Assembly (NCBI GenBank): GCA_051748085.1
Contig: JBNJHA010000044.1
Coordinates: 1 to 19,861 of the forward strand
Reading direction: 5' to 3'
Length of the DNA stretch: 19,861 nt
Source of the DNA: CAYNNQ01 sp051748085
GTDB lineage: Bacteria; Desulfobacterota; Desulfovibrionia; Desulfovibrionales; Desulfonatronovibrionaceae
Numbering within the stretch: the first letter of the stretch is position 1; each line of letters starts with the position of its first letter. The position numbers were made by a program, and so were the translations under genes. The notes under the pieces are model-generated. The model was not told the DNA's origin and ran no database searches. It was given only the letters and a program-made list of their open reading frames with translations. Positions 8,943 through 16,442 of the stretch are shown here, in pieces.

Positions 8943-8990
8943 CTTGGTTTGCTTTCGCATAAGGCCGATAAAAAAAGACTTTGTTGTATC

Positions 8991-9068
8991 CTAAAAGTGC
9001 CTAAAATCCGTATCGTCCAACGGGATCACCTGTGCGGATAGCTCCTCGGCGGCACTAGCCGATTCCTC
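8991..9068 (-). pseudogene. C-terminal remnant of a methyl-accepting chemotaxis protein
   Basis: The minus strand ends in 25 residues, EESASAAEELSAQ joined to VIPLDDTDFRHF and a stop codon. The first half is the conserved end of the receptor signalling domain, where N-A-x-x-A-E-E-S-A-S-A-A-E-E-L is typical. The second half matches the VIPLDD-x-x-F acidic tail found at the end of many deltaproteobacterial receptors. The linker that should separate them is absent, and the frame upstream of EES does not continue as receptor sequence, so this is an internally deleted relic. Confidence 0.6.
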
Positions 9069-9286
9069 AGAATCGAAGGGGATTTTGTTTCAGAGGGCAA
9101 AATCAATGCAGGAAGGATCAGTAAATTCGCCAAACAAGTAATAGGCAAGCTTGAATAAATGATATCTTTTCGAGTCACCCTCTTTATGGATTAAGAGAAA
9201 ACTCGAAGAGAATCATGAGAGCGGATGTTGATATGACGTTCAAGACGATTTCAGCAAAGATCATTTGGGTAGCAAGTGTTGGAAGC
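9069..9286. other. Intergenic region with weak gene fragments
   Basis: No intact gene is visible. On the plus strand a short frame ends EGKINAGRISKFAKQVIGKL and a stop at 9158, and another starts at 9233 with MTFKTISAKIIWVASVG. The latter has the look of a receptor N-terminus (short basic start, then a hydrophobic helix), but it stops after 33 codons inside the following minus-strand gene. Both could be relics or chance. Confidence 0.3.
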
Positions 9287-9865
9287 TCATTTCTGGACCA
9301 GCTTATTTCCCAAACGCTTTGCCCTTGTCATTAAGGATGACGACATCTCTTTTGACTTCTTGGTTCCTGGTTTCGTTATGGTACCCACAGTTTTGTAACC
9401 TCCGTAGTGCAAAACCTCTTTGACGGCTCGAATGGCACCCCTACTTTCAGGAAGAATGAAATTAAAGGGCCACGGTGTCGTGCAAGCCGTCACAACAACG
9501 GCACGCTTGCCTTTCTGCCTTGGTTCTGGCATTCCCTTAGAGCTTTCCCCCATAAGTACTGGCACATTGCGATCAAAAAGAAGCTTTAACGGCGCGCACA
9601 TATTTCCCCAGTGTGTCGGCGTACCAATAATCAAGGCATCAGCATCCTGAATCTTCTGACCCACTATGTGGGCATCATCTTCAGGCAAAATACATTTTTC
9701 TTTCTCTCGGCAGGCCATGCAGGCTGTGCAATATTTCATGTCGAGTTCGCATACATCAATCCACTCGATATCATGCCCGGCCGATAATGCTTCCTTTACC
9801 GACTTGAGAAGTGAAGCGACCGTTCCATTTCGCCGAGGGCTTCCGTTTAGCACCAATATTTTCAT
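9287..9865 (-). CDS. Flavodoxin-fold NAD(P)H-dependent oxidoreductase, iron-sulfur flavoprotein type
   Basis: A complete 192-residue protein. It opens with MKILVLNGSPRRNGTVASLL, the FMN-phosphate-binding loop of the NADPH-dependent FMN reductase/Isf family. Cys46, Cys49, Cys52 and Cys58 form a compact C-x2-C-x2-C-x5-C motif like the [4Fe-4S] site of iron-sulfur flavoproteins. GTPTHWGNMCAPLKLLFDR (about residues 81-99) is the second flavin-binding loop. The C-terminus is basic. Such proteins shuttle electrons or reduce quinones and small oxidants; the partner here is unknown. A purine-rich AAAGGAAAAGAAG precedes the start. The 5' end lies in a 99-bp segment repeated across the N gap, so the true upstream DNA is that after 10092. 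Confidence 0.85.
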   Translation of the reverse strand: MKILVLNGSPRRNGTVASLLKSVKEALSAGHDIEWIDVCELDMKYCTACMACREKEKCILPEDDAHIVGQKIQDADALIIGTPTHWGNMCAPLKLLFDRNVPVLMGESSKGMPEPRQKGKRAVVVTACTTPWPFNFILPESRGAIRAVKEVLHYGGYKTVGTITKPGTKKSKEMSSSLMTRAKRLGNKLVQK

Positions 9866-9893
9866 CTTCTTTTCCTTTCTTCCGACGAATAGC
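9795..9893. repeat. 99-bp direct repeat, left copy (assembly overlap)
   Basis: Identical over 99 nt to 9994-10092, and immediately adjacent to the run of N. It covers the first 24 codons of the flavoprotein gene and its leader. The two copies end exactly at the two gap edges, which points to unmerged contig ends and not to biology. Confidence 0.9.
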
Positions 9894-9993
9894 NNNNNNN
9901 NNNNNNNNNNNNNNNNNNNNNNNNNNNNNNNNNNNNNNNNNNNNNNNNNNNNNNNNNNNNNNNNNNNNNNNNNNNNNNNNNNNNNNNNNNNNN
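9894..9993. other. Assembly gap of 100 N
   Basis: Exactly 100 N, the conventional length for a gap of unknown size. Confidence 0.99.
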
Positions 9994-10092
9994 TTTACCG
10001 ACTTGAGAAGTGAAGCGACCGTTCCATTTCGCCGAGGGCTTCCGTTTAGCACCAATATTTTCATCTTCTTTTCCTTTCTTCCGACGAATAGC
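9994..10092. repeat. 99-bp direct repeat, right copy (assembly overlap)
   Basis: Exact duplicate of 9795-9893. It contains a second start (ATG at 10064 on the minus strand) of the flavoprotein gene that reads into the gap. This should not be annotated as a second gene. Confidence 0.9.
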
Positions 10093-10232
10093 AGTTTATC
10101 CTTTATCCTGCAGAGCAAGGGGCAAAAAATAAAATTTTGCACACCCTTGTTGGAATCTCAGAACTCAGACGATAAAAGGACTGCCTGTCGATAGTATTCG
10201 GGCAACAGTTGGATCATGGACCACAGGCATTC

Positions 10233-12569
10233 CTATTCCTGCTCAATTGCCGCGCGCACTTTTACCGCCAAATCCTGAATTGAAAAGGGCTTTTGGATGA
10301 AATGCACGCCCTTCTCGAGCACTCCGTGATGAGCGATGACATCGGCTGTATAGCCGGACATGTAAATTGATGTTAGCCCGGGGCTGCGATCAGACAGCTT
10401 TGCGGAAAGATCGCGGCCGTTCATTTCCGGCATGATAACATCGGTTATCAGAAGGTGGATTTTGCCCTCATATTCTTCAGCAAGCCGAAGTGCGTCATCC
10501 GGTTTTTCAGCGGTCAGTACAGTGTATCCCAGTTTTTCAAGCATACCTTTGCCCATCTTCAGAATAGCTGGCTCATCCTCAACCAGCATGATTGTTTCTG
10601 AGCCGATGGGAGCTGGCTTGGCGGATTCATTTAGATGCTGCGATGAGCCGGATTCCGGCTCTTCATCGGGGGGCAGATAGATTTTAAAGGTCGTGCCCTC
10701 ACCGGGTTCACTGTAAACGTTTATAAAACCTTTGTTCTGCTTGACAATGCCGTATGCTGTGGACAATCCCAGGCCTGTTCCCACGCCGATTCCTTTGGTC
10801 GTAAAAAACGGCTCAAACAGATTGTCCTGAACTTTTTTTTCCATGCCGCAGCCGTTGTCGCTCACCGCCAGCATGACATATCTTCCGGGAACAAAATAAG
10901 AATACTGCCGGCAATGATCTTCATCAACCGCAACATTTTTTGTTTCTATGATCAATTTGCCAACGTCTTCTATGGAATCCCTGGCGTTGACAGCGAGATT
11001 GGCCATGATCTGGTCGATCTGTGAAGGATCGATTTTTAACGGCCACAGGTCGGTGCCAGGGTGCCATACAAGATGAATGTTTTCGCCGATCAAACGCTGA
11101 AGCATTTTCAGCATATTGGAAATCGTATCGTTTAAATCCAGTCTTATCGGACTTATTGTCTGCTGTCTTGCAAATGCAAGCAGTTGTCTTACAATATCTG
11201 CCGAGCGCTTTCCGGCGCTGTAAATTTCCTTGAGATTTTTGTAGACCGGTTTCTCAGGATCAAGCATGTCTAAAGACATTTCAGCGTAACCGTTTATAAT
11301 GGAAAGCTTGTTGTTGAAATCATGGGCAACACCGCCGGCCAACCGGCCAACGGATTCCATTTTCTGGGCCTGGGCCAGCTGGGCCTGCAGTTTTTCCTTT
11401 TCCTTTTCAGCCTGCTTGCGCTCGGTTTCATCATAGAGCATACCCAGTAAGACATGACGACCTTTAAGGGTGATCCTCTCGGCTGACCAGAGCGCATATA
11501 CTGTGCTGCCTTTGCTTGTCCTGAATTCTACAGGCTCTTCGTTGAAAAATGTGTTTTCCTGCAGTTTCTGTATGATAGGATCTCTTTGGCCGGGATCCGC
11601 CCAGATGCCCACCTCCTTTGAAGTCCGCCCGATAAGTTGTTCCCTGGCATAGCCAAGCATATCCAGCCAGCGGTCGTTGACATCAATAAACTCCCCGGTG
11701 GTTATATCCGATATGACCTGAGGGGCGGGACTGGAGCGAAACGCCTTTGAAAACCGCTCTTCACTTTCCTTTAACTGCTCCTCTGCCTGCTTTCGCTCTG
11801 TTATATCGATGACAGAAACCACGCTCTGTGTCGTACCGGCAATAATGTCGATGCTCAGATAGCCGTGGCGCAACCCGCCGTTTCGGACAAAAAAACGGAA
11901 CTCATAACTAAGGGGAGCCGCCCGGGGGTCACGCCGCCGTAAATAATGGTTTTCCTTCATCCATTCCACATCATCCGCATGAATGAACTCAATCCAGGAC
12001 TTTTTTCCTTCCACCTCAAGTTTGGAATATCCTAACAGGGCTTCGAAGTTTGAATTCACATGTGAAATGATGGTGCTTTCTTCAATGATGAACATAGCCG
12101 TACCAGAGGTCTCAAATAAGGCGCGGTAGTAGGCCTCAGACTGGCGCAGGGATTCTTCGGCCTCTTTGCGCTCGGTGATGTCCACCAGCATCCCCTGAAT
12201 CCCGACAACATCTTTTCCTTCAAAAATCGGCCTGGCATTGGTCATCACCCATACCATTCCGCCATTTTTTGTAATGTATCGGTATTCCGTTGTTACCCTT
12301 TGTCCTGAAACAACTTTCTGGAAAGAATGGATGCGGCCTGCCAGATCCTCAGAAAGCACAAAATCGGTAAACCTGCGGCCGACAATTTCTTCCGGGGTAT
12401 ATCCACTGATGTTTTCGATGTTGGCGGAAACGTATGTGACCTTTGCACCAAGATCCAGCATGAAGAGCACTTCGTTGAGATTTTCGATTAACTGGCGGTA
12501 ATTCCGAACTTCTTGCCGGCGGGTGTTGACTTCCTGTTCCAGTTCTTCATAGGTCGGTTTGGCAGTCAT
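10233..12569 (-). CDS. Hybrid histidine kinase: three PAS domains, HisKA, HATPase, receiver
   Basis: A complete 778-residue cytoplasmic-looking sensor with no obvious membrane span. A charged lead-in is followed by three PAS domains (about residues 22-140, 145-265 and 275-390), each ending in a DITERK or DETERK linker. The phosphoacceptor is His416 in VAHDFNNKLS. The ATPase domain shows NLAVNARDSIE, DNGCGM and GTGLGLSTAYGIVKQ. A C-terminal receiver domain has Asp710 in LLITDVIMPEMNG and the conserved lysine in FIQKPF. A GGAG ribosome-binding site and a good promoter lie upstream. The signal and output are unknown, and no separate response regulator is adjacent on this strand. All visible catalytic residues are present. 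The C-terminal third is closely similar to the truncated copy at 12911. Confidence 0.93.
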   Translation of the reverse strand: MTAKPTYEELEQEVNTRRQEVRNYRQLIENLNEVLFMLDLGAKVTYVSANIENISGYTPEEIVGRRFTDFVLSEDLAGRIHSFQKVVSGQRVTTEYRYITKNGGMVWVMTNARPIFEGKDVVGIQGMLVDITERKEAEESLRQSEAYYRALFETSGTAMFIIEESTIISHVNSNFEALLGYSKLEVEGKKSWIEFIHADDVEWMKENHYLRRRDPRAAPLSYEFRFFVRNGGLRHGYLSIDIIAGTTQSVVSVIDITERKQAEEQLKESEERFSKAFRSSPAPQVISDITTGEFIDVNDRWLDMLGYAREQLIGRTSKEVGIWADPGQRDPIIQKLQENTFFNEEPVEFRTSKGSTVYALWSAERITLKGRHVLLGMLYDETERKQAEKEKEKLQAQLAQAQKMESVGRLAGGVAHDFNNKLSIINGYAEMSLDMLDPEKPVYKNLKEIYSAGKRSADIVRQLLAFARQQTISPIRLDLNDTISNMLKMLQRLIGENIHLVWHPGTDLWPLKIDPSQIDQIMANLAVNARDSIEDVGKLIIETKNVAVDEDHCRQYSYFVPGRYVMLAVSDNGCGMEKKVQDNLFEPFFTTKGIGVGTGLGLSTAYGIVKQNKGFINVYSEPGEGTTFKIYLPPDEEPESGSSQHLNESAKPAPIGSETIMLVEDEPAILKMGKGMLEKLGYTVLTAEKPDDALRLAEEYEGKIHLLITDVIMPEMNGRDLSAKLSDRSPGLTSIYMSGYTADVIAHHGVLEKGVHFIQKPFSIQDLAVKVRAAIEQE

Positions 12570-12662
12570 AAGATCTCCGCAGGTGCGGCGAGCCGATCGT
12601 TTGGGTATTCTTCAAGGGGTCTTATCAAGATCACCTTCAATTTTAACGCTAATAAAAACATG

Positions 12663-12691
12663 ATATTATCCTATTTCATCCATTACGTCAA
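12663..12691 (-). promoter_or_regulatory. Predicted sigma70-type promoter of the hybrid kinase
   Basis: On the minus strand TTGACG (12691-12686) and TAATAT (12668-12663) are separated by exactly 17 nt. Transcription would begin near 12655, about 85 nt before the kinase start codon. Confidence 0.55.
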
Positions 12692-12837
12692 AAGAGCCGG
12701 ATGTACCCAAATAATAAATCGGATGGCTGGCACCTATACTTTAGGCCGCTGGGTAATTTGGCATATAATGCAAAAAAGCTGCAATCTGCAAAATGGATCC
12801 GGAAAGTCAGGCCAAAAAAGATTGCCAGAATCAGGGT

Positions 12838-12876
12838 GCAAATTTCATAAGGCCCAAAATATTGCATTCCGTGGCA
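12838..12876. repeat. Dispersed repeat B, copy 2 (39 nt)
   Basis: Runs from GCAAATTTCATAAGG to GCATTCCGTGGCA and aligns with 6959-6998 with about four differences. It is intergenic, just past the 3' end of the kinase fragment. Repeat A is not visible next to it. Confidence 0.65.
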
Positions 12877-12910
12877 TTGTGCACGCCTACCCTATGCCAG
12901 GGCAATACAT

Positions 12911-13605
12911 CTATTCCTGCTCAATCGTCTCCCGCACTTTGACCGCCAGATCTTGCAGCGAGAATGGTTTCTGAACGAATTGTACACCGGTGTCCAGCAC
13001 CCCGTGGCGTACGATAACATCAGCCGTATAGCCTGACATGTAAAGGGTTTTAAGGCCAGGATGGTTTTTGACCAATTGAGATGATAAATCCCGGCCATTC
13101 ATCTCCGGCATGACCACGTCGGTGATTAAAAGATGAATTTCAATACCATGATCTCTGGCAAGCTCCAATGCGTATTTGGGGCTTGCAGCGGTCAGCACGG
13201 TGTATCCCAGTTGCTCAAGAGCGGTCCTGGCCATCTGCAGAATCGGCTTTTCATCTTCGACCAGCAAGATGGTTTCCGAGCCCGTCGGCATGTGTGCAGT
13301 GGAGTTTTTCGTTGAGATGTCAGATACTTTATCGGTTATATAGCGAGGAAGATAAATTTTAAATGTTGTCCCTATTCCCGGCTCACTGTAAACGTTTATA
13401 AAGCCGTTGTTCTGCTTCACAATGCCGTAAATCGTCGATAGGCCCAGGCCGGTTCCTTTACCGATTTCCTTGGTCGTAAAAAAGGGCTCAAACAGGTTGT
13501 CCTGAATTTTTGTTTCCATGCCGCAGCCGTCATCACTTACTGCAAGCCATATAACTCTTTCAAAATACGGCGATATGCCACAGAATCAAAGAGGCTTGTC
13601 AATGT
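12911..13605 (-). pseudogene. Truncated hybrid histidine kinase (ATPase end plus receiver)
   Basis: The readable frame from Met at 13519 gives 202 residues: the ATPase segment DNLFEPFFTTKEIGKGTGLG to KIYLP, then a receiver domain with Asp134 in LLITDVVMPEMNG and lysine in FVQKPF, ending ETIEQE. In-frame sequence upstream of that Met still reads FCGISPYF and VIWLAVSDDGCGM, the preceding part of the same ATPase domain, up to a stop near 13590. The histidine domain and any sensor domains are gone. It is a paralogue of the C-terminal third of the kinase at 10233-12569, in the same orientation, with strong DNA-level similarity. Either it is a decayed tandem copy or the remaining receiver is expressed alone; decay is more likely. 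Confidence 0.75.
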
Positions 13606-13903
13606 TTCCCGGGGACACAAGTGCGCTATGCGGCTATACCCAGCCAGAAGGGTGGTGCTTCCGCTTTTCGCCAAACGAAGATGAATCTGACAGTAATCAT
13701 ATTGCGTATCCTTATTTCGGAGCATATGCCGCAATCAATCGAGTTTTGTGAAAAATTCATCAGCTTTATTTTCGTGTCACTAAGACTCGCAGAGTAGAAC
13801 CAAGTAGGCAAAATAGCTTGATTTTTTGTGCCAAAAGGCATAAACAATGTTCGGGATCTCAGCGAACCACCTTGTTTAAAAATAAATGGCACAGGATTTG
13901 GTG
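13606..13903. other. Intergenic region ahead of the diguanylate cyclase
   Basis: About 300 nt with no recognisable gene on either strand. It should contain the missing part of the truncated kinase if that had been retained, and does not. An imperfect hairpin (ATTGCG near 13697 facing CGCAAT near 13731) and the possible promoter at 13818-13846 are all that I can see. Confidence 0.45.
13818..13846 (+). promoter_or_regulatory. Possible promoter of the diguanylate cyclase gene
   Basis: TTGATT (13818-13823) and TAAACA (13841-13846) are spaced by 17 nt. The spacer ends with the inverted repeat TGCC-AAAA-GGCA (13829-13840), a possible operator. The -10 match is weak. Confidence 0.3.
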
Positions 13904-15586
13904 ATGGAAACAGTATTGATCGTTGATAATCATCCGGTTGCCCGCAAGTTTCTTTCCAACCGTATTCAACAGCGGGGCCACGAGGTCTTTACCGCCAAGG
14001 ACGGCCTGGCTGCCTTGGAGCTATTGAAAATCTGTACGCCTGGTATAATGTTTGTTGACCTTGTCATGCCAAAAATTGACGGCTACAAGTTGTGTCAGAT
14101 TATCCGCAGTCGCACGGAAATGGATAATTGCTTTATTGTAGTTCTTTCCGCCATTATAGCAGAAGAAAAAGAGGTGGCTTTTGAAAATTTATATGCTGAT
14201 CTCCTTTTGGCAAAAGGGCCCTTTGACAGGCTGGCAGGACAAATCGATCATATAATGCAGCATATCGAGTCCGGCAATGTGAATTTTCTGAAAGAGGAAA
14301 TCATTGGGGGCAAAAACCTGCCTCCACGGCAAATTTCAAAAGAATTAATAGCCTCCAACAGACACCTGGAAACAACAATCAATAATTTCTATGACGGCCT
14401 GCTGGAACTGACGGAAAGTGCAAAAATTATTCGAGCCAATCCTGCAGCACTTTCAATTATCGGCAAATCAGAAGAAGATCTTTTGTCAAGCGATTTCTTT
14501 AAGTTATTCAAAGATGAGGCTCAAGCGCGAATACAGCAAAAGATATCTGAATCGGATCGGATTTGGCAGGAACCTTTGTTGGATGAAGTCTTTGAAATTA
14601 ACAACAAGCTGATTTCACTAAGAATACTTTCCTGTTCGGAGCAAGAAAAAGAAAATTCCTTTATAGCAATTCTAAAAGATGTCACATTGCAAAAAGAAAC
14701 AGAGTATAACTTGCTAAGAGAGAAGAAAAAATACAGGCAAGAAAAAGATTTTCTGGACAATATTTTCCGAAACTCTGTGGATGCTATAGCGATCGTGGAT
14801 GAACATGGCAGGTTTACCCGCTGGAACAATAACGCTGCCAAGCTGTTTGGATATAATTTTGGAGAGCTTAAAGATAAAAAAGCGTTTCAATTGTATGCTG
14901 ATCGTGAGGCCATGGAAAATATGCTGGATCTGCTCAGAAAACAGGAATATGTTCAGAACTATAAAATTAATTTTGTCCGCAAAGACGGGGCGTTAGTACC
15001 TTGTGCTGTTTCTATAAGTTTATTGTACAATACAGATCAAGAAAAAATTGGAAGTTTAAGCATTATCCGGGATATGACTGAGTGGAACCAACTTCAGGAA
15101 CGGCTCAACTACTTGAGCTTCCATGATTCCGTGACAGGCCTGTATAATAGAAATTTTTTTGAGGAGGAACTGGGACGATTAGCAAAAGCGCGAGATGTTT
15201 CCTTAGGAATAATTGTTTGTGACATAAACAATTTAAAGCGTATCAATGATACCCTGGGACATCAACAGGGAGACGAATTGATTAAAAAAGCAGCTCGTAT
15301 TTTGAAAAATTCTTTTCGCCCAGAAGATATTGTCGCCCGCATCGGAGGAGATGAATTTGCTATTTTGGTCACGCACGGCAAGAAAGAAATGATAGAAGAT
15401 TGTATTAAGAGGATCAAACGGGGTATGAATGAGGGCAGTTACGATTATGAAGCTGAAAACAGGGTCATACCCAGGGTGTCCATGGCTATTGGATATGCAA
15501 TGAGCAGTGAACATTCCCTTGATATCAAGGAGTTATTTAAAAAGGCGGATGATCATATGTATATGGAAAAAGCAAAACGATTTTAA
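13904..15586 (+). CDS. Response regulator diguanylate cyclase: receiver, PAS domains, GGDEF
   Basis: The start at 13904 (METVLIVDNHPVARKF) is chosen because AGGA lies 8 nt upstream; the in-frame ATG at 13886 has no ribosome-binding site. The product is 560 residues. The receiver domain has phospho-acceptor Asp52 in FVDLVMP. Two PAS-like regions follow (about residues 145-265 and 275-405), the second with VDEHGRFTRWNNNAAKLFGY. The cyclase domain carries the intact active site GGDEF at 481-485 and the inhibitory site RPED at 472-475, exactly five residues before it. It should make cyclic di-GMP from two GTP, with product inhibition, under phosphorelay control. Oddities: the acidic pair is Asp-Asn, and the usual Lys-Pro is Lys-Gly. 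Codon use is visibly more A/T-rich than in neighbours. A histidine kinase partner may be the nearby hybrid kinase, which is inference. Confidence 0.92.
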   Translation: METVLIVDNHPVARKFLSNRIQQRGHEVFTAKDGLAALELLKICTPGIMFVDLVMPKIDGYKLCQIIRSRTEMDNCFIVVLSAIIAEEKEVAFENLYADLLLAKGPFDRLAGQIDHIMQHIESGNVNFLKEEIIGGKNLPPRQISKELIASNRHLETTINNFYDGLLELTESAKIIRANPAALSIIGKSEEDLLSSDFFKLFKDEAQARIQQKISESDRIWQEPLLDEVFEINNKLISLRILSCSEQEKENSFIAILKDVTLQKETEYNLLREKKKYRQEKDFLDNIFRNSVDAIAIVDEHGRFTRWNNNAAKLFGYNFGELKDKKAFQLYADREAMENMLDLLRKQEYVQNYKINFVRKDGALVPCAVSISLLYNTDQEKIGSLSIIRDMTEWNQLQERLNYLSFHDSVTGLYNRNFFEEELGRLAKARDVSLGIIVCDINNLKRINDTLGHQQGDELIKKAARILKNSFRPEDIVARIGGDEFAILVTHGKKEMIEDCIKRIKRGMNEGSYDYEAENRVIPRVSMAIGYAMSSEHSLDIKELFKKADDHMYMEKAKRF

Positions 15587-15960
15587 CACCCCTAAGGGAA
15601 AAAGGCATACCGGATTCAACAGGTTCCAGGCGCCATTGTATCTCGTAGCTGCTCACATTTTTACCGGAGGTCATTCTTAGGCTTAATCGATTGTAAGACG
15701 ACCCACAATCGTATGGAAATTCCATCAAATGTATTTAAAATATTTTTCTGATTCCGCAAAAATGCAGCCTCTATGCCTCGGCAGTCATGCGAAAATTGAA
15801 GGGGTGAAGCATAGCAGATTCGCCGATGCCTTCGCCCGGGCGTGGTTCAAGTGCTGACGCTGACCGCTATGGAGACAATCAGGGGGAAAATAAACGAGAT
15901 TCTGACCGGGTACACGGTTTATTACACTGTTGAAGAAAAAAGATAGACAGGCTGTCAATC
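15587..15960. other. Intergenic region with small palindromes and a short open frame
   Basis: No clear gene. CGATTGT (15688-15694) faces ACAATCG (15705-15711), and ATGGAAATTCCAT (15714-15726) is a near-perfect palindrome right after it. A short frame at 15869-15946 reads METIRGKINEILTGYTVYYT and five more residues; it is protein-like and open upstream to 15842, but has no ribosome-binding site, so it may be the end of a lost gene. Confidence 0.35.
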
Positions 15961-16089
15961 ATGACTTTACAAAAAATTTTTAAATCATATTTTGAAATTG
16001 ACGATATGAATAAAAAAAATATTGAAAAAATAATTCAGACAGGGCAGAAAGCCCAAAGAGACCATAAGGTTAGACACCTTTGTCCATGA
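15961..16089 (+). CDS. Doubtful small ORF, 42 residues
   Basis: ATG at 15961 opens a 42-residue frame beginning MTLQKIFKSYFEIDDMNKKN, lysine- and isoleucine-rich, ending KVRHLCP. It is not recognised. Only a weak AGG about 12 nt upstream could serve as ribosome-binding site, and the local DNA is A/T-rich, which favours chance open frames. It is listed because it immediately precedes the better-supported small gene. Confidence 0.2.
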   Translation: MTLQKIFKSYFEIDDMNKKNIEKIIQTGQKAQRDHKVRHLCP

Positions 16090-16096
16090 AAAAGCA

Positions 16097-16126
16097 GGGC
16101 AAGAAAAAGGAAAAAACCCTGATCTT
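16097..16126. repeat. Short intergenic repeat C, copy 1
   Basis: GGGCAAGAAAAAGG, an A-run, then AACCCTGATCTT. It matches 16755-16787 with a few substitutions and three extra bases in that copy. The two copies flank the small basic protein and cold-shock gene pair. Confidence 0.5.
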
Positions 16127-16167
16127 GTGAACCCTGCCCAAAAAAAACAAACACAAGGAGGGGGAAA

Positions 16168-16305
16168 ATGGCATTCCGCAGAAACCGTATCCGAAAAATC
16201 CGCCGGTTTTGGCAGACTGACCGGAAAAGCACCAACCGTGCCGATAAATGGCCGGCATGGAAAAAAGACGTCGAGGTGGCACGCTACGTCAGCCTGCTGA
16301 AGTAA
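16168..16305 (+). CDS. Small basic protein of unknown function, 45 residues
   Basis: An ATG at 16168 follows a strong ribosome-binding site (AGGAGGGGG, 16157-16165) at ideal spacing. The 45-residue product starts MAFRRNRIRKIRRFWQTDRK and ends KKDVEVARYVSLLK. By hand count it has 15 Arg/Lys against 4 Asp/Glu and three Trp (residues 15, 28 and 31), with the basic residues packed in the first 20 positions. No signal peptide or membrane span is present. A basic N-terminal patch and aromatic residues suggest nucleic-acid or ribosome contact, but that is inference and no family is recognised. It ends 10 nt before a perfect 12-bp hairpin and faces the cold-shock gene, so it is a separate transcription unit. 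Confidence 0.65.
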   Translation: MAFRRNRIRKIRRFWQTDRKSTNRADKWPAWKKDVEVARYVSLLK

Positions 16306-16314
16306 CCGCACAGC

Positions 16315-16343
16315 CCCGGCCCGGCCCTGGCGGCCGGGCCGGG
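16315..16343 (+). terminator. Strong GC hairpin after the small basic protein gene
   Basis: CCCGGCCCGGCC (16315-16326) and GGCCGGGCCGGG (16332-16343) form a perfect 12-bp stem with a 5-nt loop. No T-run follows (TTCGGAAATC), so it may act as a 3' stabiliser or pause, with real termination at the next hairpin. Confidence 0.5.
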
Positions 16344-16382
16344 TTCGGAAATCTTGGCAACTGATCAATCATTGTAATGATT

Positions 16383-16432
16383 CCAATAAAAAAAGGGTGC
16401 TTTCTTATTTCGGAAAGCACCCTTTTTATTGG
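16383..16432. terminator. Bidirectional intrinsic terminator
   Basis: AAAAAGGGTGCTTTC (16390-16404) pairs with GAAAGCACCCTTTTT (16413-16427) over 15 bp with an 8-nt loop, and outer CCAAT/ATTGG bases extend the stem with a small bulge. A-run and T-run flank both sides, so it serves the plus-strand small gene and the minus-strand cold-shock gene. Confidence 0.85.
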
Positions 16433-16442
16433 ATCAAGGCTT

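Larger units (their letters stand above)
12570..12910. other. Intergenic region between kinase and kinase fragment
   Basis: About 340 nt with no gene. It holds the kinase promoter (12663-12691) and a copy of repeat B (12838-12876). The open frame 12513-12974 on the plus strand has no protein character. Confidence 0.5.

Noticed and set aside
8772..8960. 62-residue basic minus-strand frame over the hairpin region
   Set aside because: It is produced by the hairpin sequences and has no ribosome-binding site.
9994..10142. Apparent second flavoprotein gene start after the gap
   Set aside because: Exact duplicate created at the assembly gap, not a second gene.
12720..12750. Possible sigma54 promoter (TGGCAC near 12728)
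   Set aside because: The required GC at the -12 element is missing at the right distance.
13518..13751. 77-residue plus-strand frame antisense to the kinase fragment edge
   Set aside because: No ribosome-binding site and no recognised pattern; it overlaps supported kinase homology on the other strand.
15985..16368. 127-residue minus-strand frame over the small basic protein gene
   Set aside because: Low-complexity Phe/Ser/Pro-rich translation with no initiation signal; the plus-strand gene has a strong one.
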